Assembly: GCF_009724245.1 (NCBI RefSeq)
Contig: NZ_WNNK01000007.1
Coordinates: forward strand, 124,001-188,000
Length of the DNA: 64,000 nucleotides
Direction: 5' to 3'
Source of the DNA: Pseudomonas spelaei
GTDB taxonomy: Bacteria; Pseudomonadota; Gammaproteobacteria; Pseudomonadales; Pseudomonadaceae
Below are positions 42,346 to 51,499 of this stretch, piece after piece; within the stretch, counting starts at the first letter, position 1; each line of letters starts with the position of its first letter. The translations under genes and the position numbers were made by a program. The notes beneath the pieces were generated by a model. It saw nothing but the letters and a program-made list of their open reading frames with translations, was not told the origin of the DNA and did no database searches.

Positions 42346-43878
42346 ATGCGCTCTCTTAATCTGCACCTGAAAATCCTGATCACCATTCTGGTGGTGCTGG
42401 GCATTTCGGTCACCGCCTATCAGATTTTCGTGCTGGGGATTCCCGTCACCGAAGACGCCACGGACGACCTGTGGAACATCGACGCCAAAGTCGAGTTCGT
42501 CGCCAGCGCCAAGGACCCGGTAAAAATCCAGATGTTCGTGCCGCCCCTGAGCCGCGACTTCGTCAGCCTTAATGAAAGCTTTATCTCCAATAACTACGGG
42601 GTGAGCGTCAACCGCATCGATGGCAACCGCAAGGTCACCTGGTCGGCGCGCCGTGCCAAGGGCAACCAGACGCTCTACTACCGCCTGGTGTTGACCAAGC
42701 GCTACAGCGGCGAAAAGGCCAAGCTCAAGGGCCCGACCTTCCGCGACAGCATTGCCGTGGACGGCCCGGAAAAAATCGCCGCCGAAGCCCTGCTCGCGCC
42801 GATCCGCCAGCATTCGGCAGACGTCGAGACCTTTATCAGCGAAGCCATCAAGCGCACCAACAACCTCAACGACGACAACGTCAAGCTGCTGCTGGCGGGA
42901 GACCCGTCGACGCCGCACAAGGCGAAGATCGTCGAGTTGCTGCTGTCCATCGCCCACGTGCCAGTGGAAAAGGTCCACACCATCCGCCTGGTGGCCGACC
43001 AGCCGCAAACCCCGGAACTGTGGTTGCGCAGCTTCAATGGCAACGACTGGCTGTACTTCAACCCGGACACCGGCGAACAGGGCCTGCCGTCCGACCGCCT
43101 GCTGTGGTGGACCGGCGATGAAAACCTGATCACCGTCGACGGCGGCAAGAAGGCCATGGTGACTTTCAGCCTGAACAACAGCGAAATGAACGCCATTCGC
43201 CTGGCCAAGCTGACCGACGAGAACACCGACGCCAACTTCCTCGAATACTCGCTGTACGGCCTGCCGCTGCAAACCCAGCAGACCTTCATGATCATGGTGA
43301 TGATCCCGATTGGCGTGCTGGTGATCCTGATCCTGCGCAACCTGATCGGCCTGCAGACCCTGGGCACCTTTACGCCGGTGCTGATTGCCCTGGCGTTCCG
43401 CGAGACGCAACTGGGCTTCGGGATCGTGTTGTTCACCATTATTACGGCGCTCGGCTTATCGCTGCGCTCGTACCTGGAACACTTGAAGCTGCAGATGCTG
43501 CCAAGGCTGTCGGTGGTGCTGACCTTCGTGGTGGTGCTGATCGCCGCCATCAGCCTGTTCAGCCACAAGCTGGGCCTGGAGCGCGGGCTGTCGGTGGCAC
43601 TGTTCCCGATGGTGATCCTGACCATGACCATCGAACGCCTGTCCATCACCTGGGAAGAGCGCGGTGGCGGCCATGCCATGAAAGTAGCAATCGGTACGCT
43701 GTTCGCCGCGTCCCTGGCGCACCTGATCATGAGCGTGCCGGAGCTGATCTACTTCGTCTTCACCTTCCCGGCGATCCTGCTAATCCTGGTGGGTTTCATG
43801 CTGGCCATGGGTCGCTATCGCGGCTATCGCCTGACCGAGCTGGTGCGTTTCAAGGCCTTCCTCAAGGCTGACTCATAA
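42346..43878 (+). CDS. Inactive transglutaminase-like domain fused to seven membrane helices
   Basis: This 510-residue membrane protein has one N-terminal helix (ILITILVVLGISVTAYQIFVLG) and a periplasmic part with a transglutaminase-like region (about 130-290). A seven-helix C-terminal block begins at FMIMVMIPIGVLVILILRNLIG. The transglutaminase region lacks an obvious catalytic Cys, in line with the family name. It probably passes or binds a peptide substrate between the periplasmic retropepsin and the cytoplasmic ATP-grasp enzyme. The next start overlaps its stop by one base. Confidence 0.85.
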   Translation: MRSLNLHLKILITILVVLGISVTAYQIFVLGIPVTEDATDDLWNIDAKVEFVASAKDPVKIQMFVPPLSRDFVSLNESFISNNYGVSVNRIDGNRKVTWSARRAKGNQTLYYRLVLTKRYSGEKAKLKGPTFRDSIAVDGPEKIAAEALLAPIRQHSADVETFISEAIKRTNNLNDDNVKLLLAGDPSTPHKAKIVELLLSIAHVPVEKVHTIRLVADQPQTPELWLRSFNGNDWLYFNPDTGEQGLPSDRLLWWTGDENLITVDGGKKAMVTFSLNNSEMNAIRLAKLTDENTDANFLEYSLYGLPLQTQQTFMIMVMIPIGVLVILILRNLIGLQTLGTFTPVLIALAFRETQLGFGIVLFTIITALGLSLRSYLEHLKLQMLPRLSVVLTFVVVLIAAISLFSHKLGLERGLSVALFPMVILTMTIERLSITWEERGGGHAMKVAIGTLFAASLAHLIMSVPELIYFVFTFPAILLILVGFMLAMGRYRGYRLTELVRFKAFLKADS

Positions 43879-44864
43879 TGTTCGGCTTCTGGAAGACCTG
43901 GAAGGCCCTCGAAGCGCGGGGGATCATGGGCATCAACCGGCGTAACGCCGACTACGTGCTCAAGTACAACAAGCGCAGCCTGTATCCGATCGTCGATGAC
44001 AAGATCATCACCAAGGAGCGGGCCATCGCTGCCGGTATTCATGTGCCGCAAATGTACGGGGTGATTTCCACCGAGAAGGAAATCGACAAGCTCGACGAAA
44101 TCATCGGAGGCCGCAACGACTTCGTGATCAAACCCGCCCAGGGCGCAGGTGGCGATGGCATCCTGGTGATAGCCGACCGCTTTGAAGGGCGCTATCGCAC
44201 GGTCTCCGGCAAGATCATCAGCCATGAAGAAATCGAGCACCAGATTTCCAGCATCCTCACCGGTTTGTATTCCCTGGGCGGCCACCGTGACCGGGCGTTG
44301 ATCGAATACCGCGTAGTGCCTGACCAGATTTTCAAAAGCATCAGCTACGAAGGCGTGCCGGACATCCGCATCATCGTGCTGATGGGCTACCCGGTAATGG
44401 CCATGCTGCGCTTGCCGACCCGCCAGTCCGGCGGCAAGGCCAACCTGCACCAGGGCGCCATCGGCGTCGGTGTGGACCTGGCCACCGGCCTGACCCTGCG
44501 CGGCACCTGGCTGAACAACATCATCACCAAACACCCGGACACCACCAACGCGGTGGATGGCGTGCAACTGCCCAACTGGGACGGCTTCATGAAACTCGCC
44601 GCCGGCTGCTTTGAACTGTGTGGCCTGGGTTATATCGGTGTGGACATGGTGCTGGACCAGGAGAAAGGCCCGCTGATCCTGGAGCTCAATGCCCGGCCGG
44701 GGCTGAATATCCAGATCGCCAACGACTGCGGCCTGACCCTGCGCACCCATGCGGTGGAAGCTCGGCTGGAAGAACTGAAAGCGGCCGGTGTGACGGAAAC
44801 GCCGGAAGAACGCGTGAAGTTCGTACAGGAAATGTTTGGGCACGTTACCGCTGTTGAAGGCTGA
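43878..44864 (+). CDS. Alpha-L-glutamate ligase-like ATP-grasp protein
   Basis: This 328-residue ATP-grasp enzyme is related to RimK-type ligases. It shows a nucleotide-binding FVIKPAQGAGGDGILVI and a metal-binding GPLILELNARPGLNIQIAN. Such enzymes form amide bonds with glutamate or similar amino acids. It is translationally coupled to the 7TM gene (TAATG). The product is unknown; the conserved trio suggests a peptide-tag or envelope-modifying pathway. Confidence 0.87.
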   Translation: MFGFWKTWKALEARGIMGINRRNADYVLKYNKRSLYPIVDDKIITKERAIAAGIHVPQMYGVISTEKEIDKLDEIIGGRNDFVIKPAQGAGGDGILVIADRFEGRYRTVSGKIISHEEIEHQISSILTGLYSLGGHRDRALIEYRVVPDQIFKSISYEGVPDIRIIVLMGYPVMAMLRLPTRQSGGKANLHQGAIGVGVDLATGLTLRGTWLNNIITKHPDTTNAVDGVQLPNWDGFMKLAAGCFELCGLGYIGVDMVLDQEKGPLILELNARPGLNIQIANDCGLTLRTHAVEARLEELKAAGVTETPEERVKFVQEMFGHVTAVEG

Positions 44865-44953
44865 CACCTGCCTATCCCCGACATCCCCTCTAGGAGCAAA
44901 TCCTACAGGGGACTACAATCGCCTCCCCCGCGCCAATAGCTGATCCATCCCGC

Positions 44954-46297
44954 ATGTCGACCTGCTCCGTTCACCCGCTGCCCTACCGGGCAAACCCTGC
45001 CGAGTATTTTACGGCGATTCGCCACGCCCCCGGTGCGGTGCTGCTGGACAGTGGTCGTCCGGCTGCCGAGCGCGGCCGTTATGACCTGCTCAGCGCCTGG
45101 CCTGAAGCAACGTTGGCGGTCTGGCCGGATGAAAGTGGCAGCGATTTTCTACAGCGGTTACGGGAGAATCTGGCGCTACTCGGTGATGCCGCGCTGCCTG
45201 CACCTTATGAACTGCCATTTGCCGGCGGCCTGATCGGTTACCTGAGCTACGACTTCGGTCGGCATCTGGAACAGCTACCGCACCTGGCCGTAGACGACCT
45301 GCGCCTGCCGGATGCACGCTTCGGCCTGTATGCCTGGGCATTGATCAGCGATCACCAGGCGCAGACCAGCCAATTGGTATTCCACCCCAAACTGGTGGAA
45401 AGCGAACGGCAACGCCTGATCACGCTGTTCAGCCATCCAACACCGAGCGCTCCCGCGACGTTCAAACTGCACGGCAAAATGGCACCTGATCTGACTGCAC
45501 AAGCCTATCAGCAGGCCCTGGCGCGGATTCAGGACTACATCCAGGCCGGCGACTGCTACCAGGTCAACTTCGCCCAGCGCTTTCGTGCACCCTGCATCGG
45601 CGATCCGTGGGTCGCCTATTGCGCCCTGCGCGAGGCCTGTCCAACACCGTTTTCAGGGTTCCAGAGCCTGCCCGACGATGGCGCGGTGTTGAGCCTGTCG
45701 CCGGAGCGCTTCGTCAAAATCAGCCAGCGCCAGGTGGAAACCCGTCCGATCAAAGGCACCCGCCCTCGTGGCGCGACGGCAACGGAAGATGCGGCCAACG
45801 CCGCCGAACTCTTGGCCAGCCCCAAGGATCGTGCCGAAAACCTGATGATCGTCGACCTGCTGCGCAATGACCTGGGCCGCACCTGCCGCATCGGCTCGGT
45901 GAAAGTGCCGGAGTTGTTCAGCCTGGAAAGCTACCCCAACGTGCACCACTTGGTCAGCAGCGTCACCGGCGAACTGGCGGATGACAAAGATGCCCTGGAC
46001 CTGATCGCCGGCAGCTTCCCCGGCGGCTCGATCACCGGCGCGCCGAAGATTCGCGCAATGCAGATCATCGATGAACTGGAGCCGACACGGCGAGGGTTGT
46101 ACTGCGGCTCGTTGTTGTACCTGGACGTGCGCGGCGAGATGGACAGTTCCATCGCCATTCGCAGCTTGCTGGTCAAGGATGGGCAGGTGTGTTGCTGGGG
46201 CGGTGGCGGGATTGTCGCGGACTCGGAGTGGCAGGCGGAATATCAGGAGTCGATGACCAAGGTGCGGGTGTTGTTACAAACCTTGGAAGGGTTGTAG
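44954..46297 (+). CDS. pabB: Aminodeoxychorismate synthase component I
   Basis: PabB (447 residues) makes 4-amino-4-deoxychorismate for folate synthesis with PabA. The chorismate-binding domain fills residues about 170-445 and shows GDCYQVNFAQRF, RPIKGTRPRG, NLMIVDLLRNDLGR and GSFPGGSITGAPK. The PIKGTRPRG lysine motif separates PabB from TrpE. It is a single-cistron core gene; a toxin-antitoxin insertion follows. Confidence 0.95.
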   Translation: MSTCSVHPLPYRANPAEYFTAIRHAPGAVLLDSGRPAAERGRYDLLSAWPEATLAVWPDESGSDFLQRLRENLALLGDAALPAPYELPFAGGLIGYLSYDFGRHLEQLPHLAVDDLRLPDARFGLYAWALISDHQAQTSQLVFHPKLVESERQRLITLFSHPTPSAPATFKLHGKMAPDLTAQAYQQALARIQDYIQAGDCYQVNFAQRFRAPCIGDPWVAYCALREACPTPFSGFQSLPDDGAVLSLSPERFVKISQRQVETRPIKGTRPRGATATEDAANAAELLASPKDRAENLMIVDLLRNDLGRTCRIGSVKVPELFSLESYPNVHHLVSSVTGELADDKDALDLIAGSFPGGSITGAPKIRAMQIIDELEPTRRGLYCGSLLYLDVRGEMDSSIAIRSLLVKDGQVCCWGGGGIVADSEWQAEYQESMTKVRVLLQTLEGL

Positions 46298-46436
46298 ACG
46301 CCGGGCCGCACCTGACTCTCAGCGAGACAAATGTCACCCTGGAAAGAAGCTGAATCAGAGTGGTTGTGGACCGGGGTCGGGACTCGAAGATAGCGTCCAG
46401 CTCCGATACTCCACCGGGCCGTTTGTGAGGGATCAC

Positions 46437-46589
46437 ATGGAACGACTACTGATTGCCTTAACCGTTTTATTGCTCATGCCACTCGGACTGAGTTCATTAT
46501 TTACTGTTCACAAATTATTTCAGAGATTGCATCCGCGTAAAGCGCAGCCTAATATCTCCCATATTGGGAGGTTGGCACGATGCGAATAA
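46437..46589 (+). CDS. Small hydrophobic protein overlapping the toxin gene
   Basis: A 50-codon frame begins with ATG at 46437, six bases after GTGAGG. It encodes one membrane helix (LLIALTVLLLMPLGLSSLF) followed by a basic tail with HPRKAQPN. It overlaps the first ten bases of the HigB-like toxin gene. It uses rare TTA codons, unlike the surrounding genes. I recognise no family. It might be a membrane peptide or a translational-coupling leader for the toxin gene; expression is not certain. Confidence 0.5.
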   Translation: MERLLIALTVLLLMPLGLSSLFTVHKLFQRLHPRKAQPNISHIGRLARCE

Positions 46590-46882
46590 TTGCGCGGGCA
46601 ACCTTACGGGCATTCTGGGAGAACAGCCCCGCTTGCGCCGATGCCGAAACACCACTGGTTGAGTGGTACCGACACATGGAAAAGGCTTTTTACCCAACAC
46701 CTCAGAGCCTGAAGGCTGAGCTGCGAACAGCCAGCATCCTTAAAGGCAGCAGGGTGGTGTTCAACGTCGGCGGTAATAAATATCGAGTGGTCATGGCAAT
46801 CGACTACCCAAGACAGCTGGGCTTCATAAGATTCGTGGGGACTCATGCCCAGTACGATCAGATCAACGCGGAGATCGTGTGA
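46580..46882 (+). CDS. higB: HigB-type mRNA interferase toxin
   Basis: This 100-residue protein of the HigB_toxin group has MRIIARATLRAFWENSP at the N terminus and NKYRVVMAIDYPRQLGFIRFVGTHAQYDQI near the C terminus, the latter being the diagnostic end of the family. Such toxins cut mRNA at the ribosome. Base composition is less GC-rich than the neighbours, a sign of transfer. The antitoxin gene overlaps its stop by one base (TGATG); the order toxin then antitoxin is typical for HigBA. Confidence 0.88.
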   Translation: MRIIARATLRAFWENSPACADAETPLVEWYRHMEKAFYPTPQSLKAELRTASILKGSRVVFNVGGNKYRVVMAIDYPRQLGFIRFVGTHAQYDQINAEIV

Positions 46883-47241
46883 TGAATATCAAACCTGTTC
46901 GCACCCCTGAGGACCTGGCTGCGGCGCTTGCGCGCGTGGAGCAGCTTTGGGGCGCGCAAATCGGCTCATCGGAGGGTGATGAGCTGGAAATCCTTGCACT
47001 CCTGATTGAAAAGTACGAAGAGCAGCATTTTCCAATGCCACCTTCCGACCCGATTGAGGCGATTCGATTTCGTATGGAGCAACTAGGCCTGACAGCGCGC
47101 GACCTGGAGCCGTTTATTGGTACCAGCGGCCGCGTATCCGAAGTACTCAACCGCAAGCGTAAGCTGAGCTTGTCGATGATCAAGCGCCTGCACGAAGGCT
47201 TGCGAATTCCTTATGACAGTTTACTCGCGGGCGCCAGCTGA
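46882..47241 (+). CDS. higA: HigA-type antitoxin with helix-turn-helix
   Basis: This 119-residue antitoxin has an N-terminal toxin-binding part (residues 1-55) and a C-terminal HTH: MEQLGLTARDLEPFIGTSGRVSEVLNRKRKL, typical of HigA. It should neutralise the upstream toxin and repress the operon. The ATG at 46882 overlaps the toxin stop; a GTG one codon earlier is possible. Confidence 0.9.
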   Translation: MNIKPVRTPEDLAAALARVEQLWGAQIGSSEGDELEILALLIEKYEEQHFPMPPSDPIEAIRFRMEQLGLTARDLEPFIGTSGRVSEVLNRKRKLSLSMIKRLHEGLRIPYDSLLAGAS

Positions 47242-47274
47242 TTAGCGGAGCCCACGACTTCGTTCACCCGAGAA

Positions 47275-47892
47275 TCACAGGCTCAACGGCCGATTCGAAG
47301 CCTTGATGAACTCTTTCTTCAAATCCTCAAACGTATGCACCGCCGGAAACTGCGGGAACTCGCGGATCACATTCTCCGGCGCATGGAACAGAATGCCCTG
47401 GTCCGCTTCACCCAGCATGGTGGTGTCGTTGTAGGAGTCCCCGGCTGCAATCACCCGGTAGTACAGGCTCTTGAAGGCCAATACCGACTGACGCTTTGGG
47501 TCTTTCTGACGCAGTTGATAGCTCACGACGCGATTCGTCTCATCGGTAATCAACCGATGACACAGCAATGTCGGGAAGCCCAACTGGCGCATCAGCGGCT
47601 GGGAGAACTCATAAAAGGTGTCCGACAGAATCACCACCTGGAAGCGTTCGCGCAGCCAGTTGACGAACTCAATGGCGCCGTCCAGCGGCTTGAGGGTAGC
47701 AATCACCTCCTGGATGTCTCCAAGCGTGAGGCCGTGTTCGTCGAGGATCCGCAAGCGTTGCTTCATCAGCACGTCGTAGTCGGGAATGTCCCGGGTGGTG
47801 GCGCGCAGGGATTCAATACCGGTTTTTTCAGCGAAGGCGATCCAGATTTCCGGAACCAGCACCCCTTCCAGGTCGAGACAGGCAATTTCCAC
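47275..47892 (-). CDS. thrH: ThrH, phosphoserine phosphatase / homoserine phosphotransferase
   Basis: This 205-residue HAD-family enzyme starts with CLDLEGVLVPEIW (nucleophile Asp in DLEG). SDTFYEF follows as motif II, then GDSYNDTTML as motif IV. ThrH dephosphorylates phosphoserine and can pass the phosphate to homoserine, linking serine and threonine metabolism. It converges on the toxin-antitoxin pair. Confidence 0.94.
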   Translation of the reverse strand: MEIACLDLEGVLVPEIWIAFAEKTGIESLRATTRDIPDYDVLMKQRLRILDEHGLTLGDIQEVIATLKPLDGAIEFVNWLRERFQVVILSDTFYEFSQPLMRQLGFPTLLCHRLITDETNRVVSYQLRQKDPKRQSVLAFKSLYYRVIAAGDSYNDTTMLGEADQGILFHAPENVIREFPQFPAVHTFEDLKKEFIKASNRPLSL

Positions 47893-48042
47893 AAGACACT
47901 CCCATTAATGTTGTTAGTTGAGCGAGCAAAAGGACTGCCGAACTCTAGCGACTCATTCCAGCCACCGCAACGCAGGCCGGATTTTGTTACCATCACCCCC
48001 CTATAGAGCGCTCAGCGCCACTGACCTGTAGGAACCGTCCTG

Positions 48043-48777
48043 ATGAACCAAGCCTTCGACGTCGCTGAGCTCGCCGCGACTTATGCCAACAAATCCGCCC
48101 AGGACATCCTCAAGCTGGCGTTCAGCCAGTTTGGCGACGACCTGTGGATCTCTTTCAGCGGTGCCGAGGACGTGGTGCTGGTGGACATGGCCTGGAAGCT
48201 GAACAAGAACGTCAAGGTGTTCAGCCTCGACACCGGCCGCCTGCACCCGGAAACCTACCGGTTTATCGAGCAGGTGCGCGAGTTCTACAAGATCGACATC
48301 GAGCTGATCTCGCCGGACCAGCGCGCACTGGAACCCTTCGTCAAGGAAAAAGGCCTGTTCAGTTTCTACAAGGACGGCCATGGCGAGTGCTGCGGCATCC
48401 GCAAGATCGAGCCGCTGCGCCGCAAACTGTCCAGCGTCAACGCCTGGGCTACCGGCCAACGCCGCGACCAGAGCCCCGGCACCCGCAGCCAAGTGGCGGT
48501 ACTGGAAGTCGATACGGCCTTCTCCACGCCGGAACGCACCCTGTACAAGTTCAACCCACTGGCGCAAATGACCAGCGAAGAGATCTGGGGTTACATCCGC
48601 ATGCTGGAGTTGCCGTACAACAGCCTGCATGAGCGCGGTTTTATCAGCATCGGCTGTGAGCCTTGCACCCGCCCGGTACTGCCGAACCAGCACGAGCGCG
48701 AAGGCCGTTGGTGGTGGGAAGAAGCCACCCAGAAAGAATGCGGGTTGCACGCAGGGAATATCATCAGCAAGGCGTGA
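48043..48777 (+). CDS. cysH: Adenylylsulfate (APS) reductase, assimilatory
   Basis: CysH (244 residues) reduces activated sulfate to sulfite. It carries both cysteine pairs of a [4Fe-4S] cluster (ECCGIRK and GCEPCTRPV), which marks it as an APS rather than PAPS reductase. The C-terminal ECGLH has the catalytic cysteine. [15 protein letters not shown]-loop-like segment binds the adenylate. It is monocistronic, divergent from thrH, and followed by a very stable hairpin. Confidence 0.95.
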   Translation: MNQAFDVAELAATYANKSAQDILKLAFSQFGDDLWISFSGAEDVVLVDMAWKLNKNVKVFSLDTGRLHPETYRFIEQVREFYKIDIELISPDQRALEPFVKEKGLFSFYKDGHGECCGIRKIEPLRRKLSSVNAWATGQRRDQSPGTRSQVAVLEVDTAFSTPERTLYKFNPLAQMTSEEIWGYIRMLELPYNSLHERGFISIGCEPCTRPVLPNQHEREGRWWWEEATQKECGLHAGNIISKA

Positions 48778-48795
48778 TGCCACGCCAGAAGTACA

Positions 48796-48836
48796 TGTAC
48801 ACAAAAATGTCACCAACGGTGCCATTTTTGTGTGCA
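48796..48836. terminator. Long perfect-type hairpin downstream of cysH
   Basis: Bases 48796-48814 pair with 48818-48836 around a three-base AAC loop, with a single mismatch and one G-T pair (arm core GTACACAAAAATG). It starts 18 bases after the cysH stop. It may be the cysH terminator although the 3' arm is not followed by a T-run. An operator or mobile-element remnant is the alternative. Confidence 0.6.
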
Positions 48837-49130
48837 CTTAAAAATTAACGCACCGAAAAGTTACACCCTTTCTCGCGACACTCTCCTGTCTGCGATTGCT
48901 CAAACTCCCCGCACAAAATAAATACCTGTTCAAACGGTCAATTTATATCGCTTTAAATTCAGCAAGTTATTGCAACAACCTATAAAAACGAAATTAACAA
49001 CAGATTTGATAGACGAAAATATGGCACGTATGTGGCTTAAGGTGAAATACGCTTTGTATACAATAAATACAAAACATACATACACTTTGGCCTCTGCGAT
49101 TTTCCGGCAGATGCCTTGGAGCCTGCCGGA
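48837..49130 (+). promoter_or_regulatory. AT-rich promoter region of the NCS1 permease gene
   Basis: This stretch is clearly richer in A and T than its surroundings. It contains TTGTATACAA, a perfect palindrome at 49054-49063, 77 bases before the chosen ATG and a good candidate operator for a GntR-type regulator. No open frame with a ribosome site is visible. Confidence 0.5.
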
Positions 49131-50660
49131 ATGCGTACAAGTCTCTCGAATAACATCGCACTGGATCTGCCCTCCTCTACCTTGACCCCAGAGGCCATAA
49201 GCCCCGGCCCCCTGGTGCTCAGCCCACGCTTGCACAACAAGGACCTGGCACCCACCAAGGCCGAAGGTCGGCGCTGGGGTCGCTACAGCATCTTTGCCCT
49301 CTGGACCAACGATGTACACAACATCGCCAACTACTCCTTCGCCATCGGCCTGTATGCCTTGGGCCTGGGAGGCTGGCAGATTCTGCTGTCCCTGGGGATC
49401 GGCGCGGCACTGGTGTATTGCTTCATGAACCTGTCCGGTTACATGGGGCAGAAGACTGGCGTGCCGTTCCCGGTGATCAGCCGCATCAGTTTCGGCATTC
49501 ATGGCGCGCAGATTCCCGCGTTGATTCGAGCAGTGATCGCCATCGCCTGGTTCGGCATCCAGACCTACCTGGCCTCGGTGGTGCTGCGCGTACTGCTGAC
49601 GGCGATTCATCCAGGATTTGCCGACTACGATCACAACACGATCCTCGGCCTGTCGAGTCTGGGTTGGGTCTGTTTTGTGGCGATCTGGTTCGTACAACTG
49701 GCCATCCTCGCCTATGGCATGGAAATGGTCCGGCGCTATGAGGCCTTCGCAGGGCCGGTGATTCTGCTCACGGTAGCGTCATTGGCCGGCTGGATGTATT
49801 TCCAGGCCGGCGGCAACATCGCCTGGTCAATCCGCGAGCCGTTGAGCGGTGGTGAGATGTGGCGCAATATTTTTGCCGGTGGTGCCCTGTGGCTAGCGAT
49901 CTACGGCACCATGATCCTTAACTTCAGTGACTTCGCCCGTTCTTCACCGTGCTGCAAAACCATCAAGGTCGGCAACTTCTGGGGCTTGCCCGTGAACATC
50001 CTGGTATTCGCCAGTATCACCGTGCTGCTGTGTGGCGGGCAGTTCCACATTAATGGGCAGGTGATCGAAAGCCCCACGCAGATCATCGCCTCGATTCCTA
50101 GCACCTTCTTCCTGGTGCTGGGCTGCCTGGCGTTCCTGATCGTCACCGTGGCGGTGAACATCATGGCTAACTTCGTCGCCCCGGCCTTTGTGCTGAGCAA
50201 CCTGGCGCCCAGGTACCTGAACTTCCGCCGGGCCGGGCTGATCAGTGCCACCGTGGCGGTGCTGATCCTGCCGTGGAACCTCTACAACAGCCCGCTGGTG
50301 ATTGTGTATTTCCTGTCTGGCCTGGGCGCGCTGCTAGGGCCGTTGTATGGGGTAATCATGGTCGACTACTGGTTGATCCGTAAAAGCCGGGTCGATGTGC
50401 CGCAGCTGTATAGCGAAGATCCCAATGGTGCGTACTACTACAGCCGCGGGGTCAATCTACGGGCTGTCGCGGCGTTTATTCCTGGGGCGGTGATCGCCAT
50501 TCTCCTGGCCCTGCTGCCCGGCTTTGCCAGCATCTCGCCCTTTTCCTGGCTGATTGGCGCCGGTATTGCAGGGCTGCTGTACCTGATTATTGCCAAGCGC
50601 CAGCCGCATTACGCCGACGTCAACGGCGAAGCCATCGCGGTCGATAACGCCAGCCATTGA
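49131..50660 (+). CDS. NCS1-family nucleobase/hydantoin/allantoin:cation symporter
   Basis: This 509-residue permease has about twelve helices and NCS1 signatures: RYSIFALWTNDVHNIANYSFAIGL near the start, then SGYMGQKTGVPFPVISRISFGIHG and WFGIQTYL. The family imports uracil, cytosine, allantoin or hydantoins. The racemase gene 24 bases downstream points to hydantoin or allantoin. The ATG at 49131 has GGAG upstream; a TTG five codons earlier is possible. Confidence 0.88.
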   Translation: MRTSLSNNIALDLPSSTLTPEAISPGPLVLSPRLHNKDLAPTKAEGRRWGRYSIFALWTNDVHNIANYSFAIGLYALGLGGWQILLSLGIGAALVYCFMNLSGYMGQKTGVPFPVISRISFGIHGAQIPALIRAVIAIAWFGIQTYLASVVLRVLLTAIHPGFADYDHNTILGLSSLGWVCFVAIWFVQLAILAYGMEMVRRYEAFAGPVILLTVASLAGWMYFQAGGNIAWSIREPLSGGEMWRNIFAGGALWLAIYGTMILNFSDFARSSPCCKTIKVGNFWGLPVNILVFASITVLLCGGQFHINGQVIESPTQIIASIPSTFFLVLGCLAFLIVTVAVNIMANFVAPAFVLSNLAPRYLNFRRAGLISATVAVLILPWNLYNSPLVIVYFLSGLGALLGPLYGVIMVDYWLIRKSRVDVPQLYSEDPNGAYYYSRGVNLRAVAAFIPGAVIAILLALLPGFASISPFSWLIGAGIAGLLYLIIAKRQPHYADVNGEAIAVDNASH

Positions 50661-50684
50661 TTTCGACACTGTTAAGGACATTCC

Positions 50685-51413
50685 ATGCGCATCCTTGTGG
50701 TCAACGTCAACACCACCGAGTCCATCACCGACGCGATTGCCAAACAAGCACGGACGGTGGCCTCACCCGGCACCGAGATCGTCGGGCTGACGCCCTGGTT
50801 CGGCGCCGAATCGGTGGAAGGCAATTTTGAAAGCTACCTGGCCGCCATTGCGGTGATGGACCGGGTGATGGCCTACGACCAACCGTTCGATGCAGTGATC
50901 CAGGCCGGTTACGGCGAGCACGGCCGCGAAGGCTTGCAGGAACTGCTGAACGTACCGGTGGTGGACATCACCGAGGCCGCCGCCAGCACGGCGATGTTTC
51001 TTGGGCATGCCTATTCGGTGGTGACCACACTGGATCGCACCGTGCCGCTGATCGAGGACCGACTGAAACTGGCCGGTTTGTATCAGCGCTGTGCGTCCGT
51101 GCGGGCCAGCGGCATGGCGGTGCTGGAGCTGGAAGAAGATCCACAGCGCGCCATGGAAGCCATCGTGCGCCAGGCGGAGTTGGCGATCATCGAAGACCGG
51201 GCCGAGGTCATCTGCCTGGGCTGCGGTGGTATGGCCGGGCTGGATGAGCAGATTCGCCAACGCACCGGCGTGCCAGTGGTGGATGGAGTGACGGCGGCGG
51301 TGACGATTGCCGAGGGGTTGGTGCGGCTGGGGTTGTCGACATCAAAGGTGCGCACTTACGCGACGCCGAGGCCGAAGAAGGTGATTGGCTGGCCGGGTAA
51401 GTTCGGGCGGTAG
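50685..51413 (+). CDS. Asp/Glu/hydantoin racemase family protein
   Basis: The 242-residue product matches the hydantoin/allantoin racemase group (ILVVNVNTTESITDAI at the N terminus). Two catalytic cysteines are expected; only one clear candidate is visible, in VICLGCGGMAG, while the N-terminal partner region reads VIQAGYGEHG with Gly-Tyr where a Cys is usual. Racemisation by the ordinary two-Cys mechanism is therefore doubtful. It forms an operon with the NCS1 permease. No hydantoinase or allantoinase gene is nearby. Confidence 0.8.
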   Translation: MRILVVNVNTTESITDAIAKQARTVASPGTEIVGLTPWFGAESVEGNFESYLAAIAVMDRVMAYDQPFDAVIQAGYGEHGREGLQELLNVPVVDITEAAASTAMFLGHAYSVVTTLDRTVPLIEDRLKLAGLYQRCASVRASGMAVLELEEDPQRAMEAIVRQAELAIIEDRAEVICLGCGGMAGLDEQIRQRTGVPVVDGVTAAVTIAEGLVRLGLSTSKVRTYATPRPKKVIGWPGKFGR

Positions 51414-51434
51414 CCCTGAAACCGAGTCGCCTGC

Positions 51435-51459
51435 ATCGCGGGCAAGCCCGGCTCCCACA
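51435..51459. repeat. Single REP element
   Basis: One 25-base copy identical to the right arm of the element at 38691-38715 (core GGCAAGCCCGGCTCCCACA). No inverted partner lies nearby, so it is a singlet. Confidence 0.85.
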
Positions 51460-51499
51460 GGGGACGGCGCCCACTGCATCGATCGTTCCCACGCCCTAA

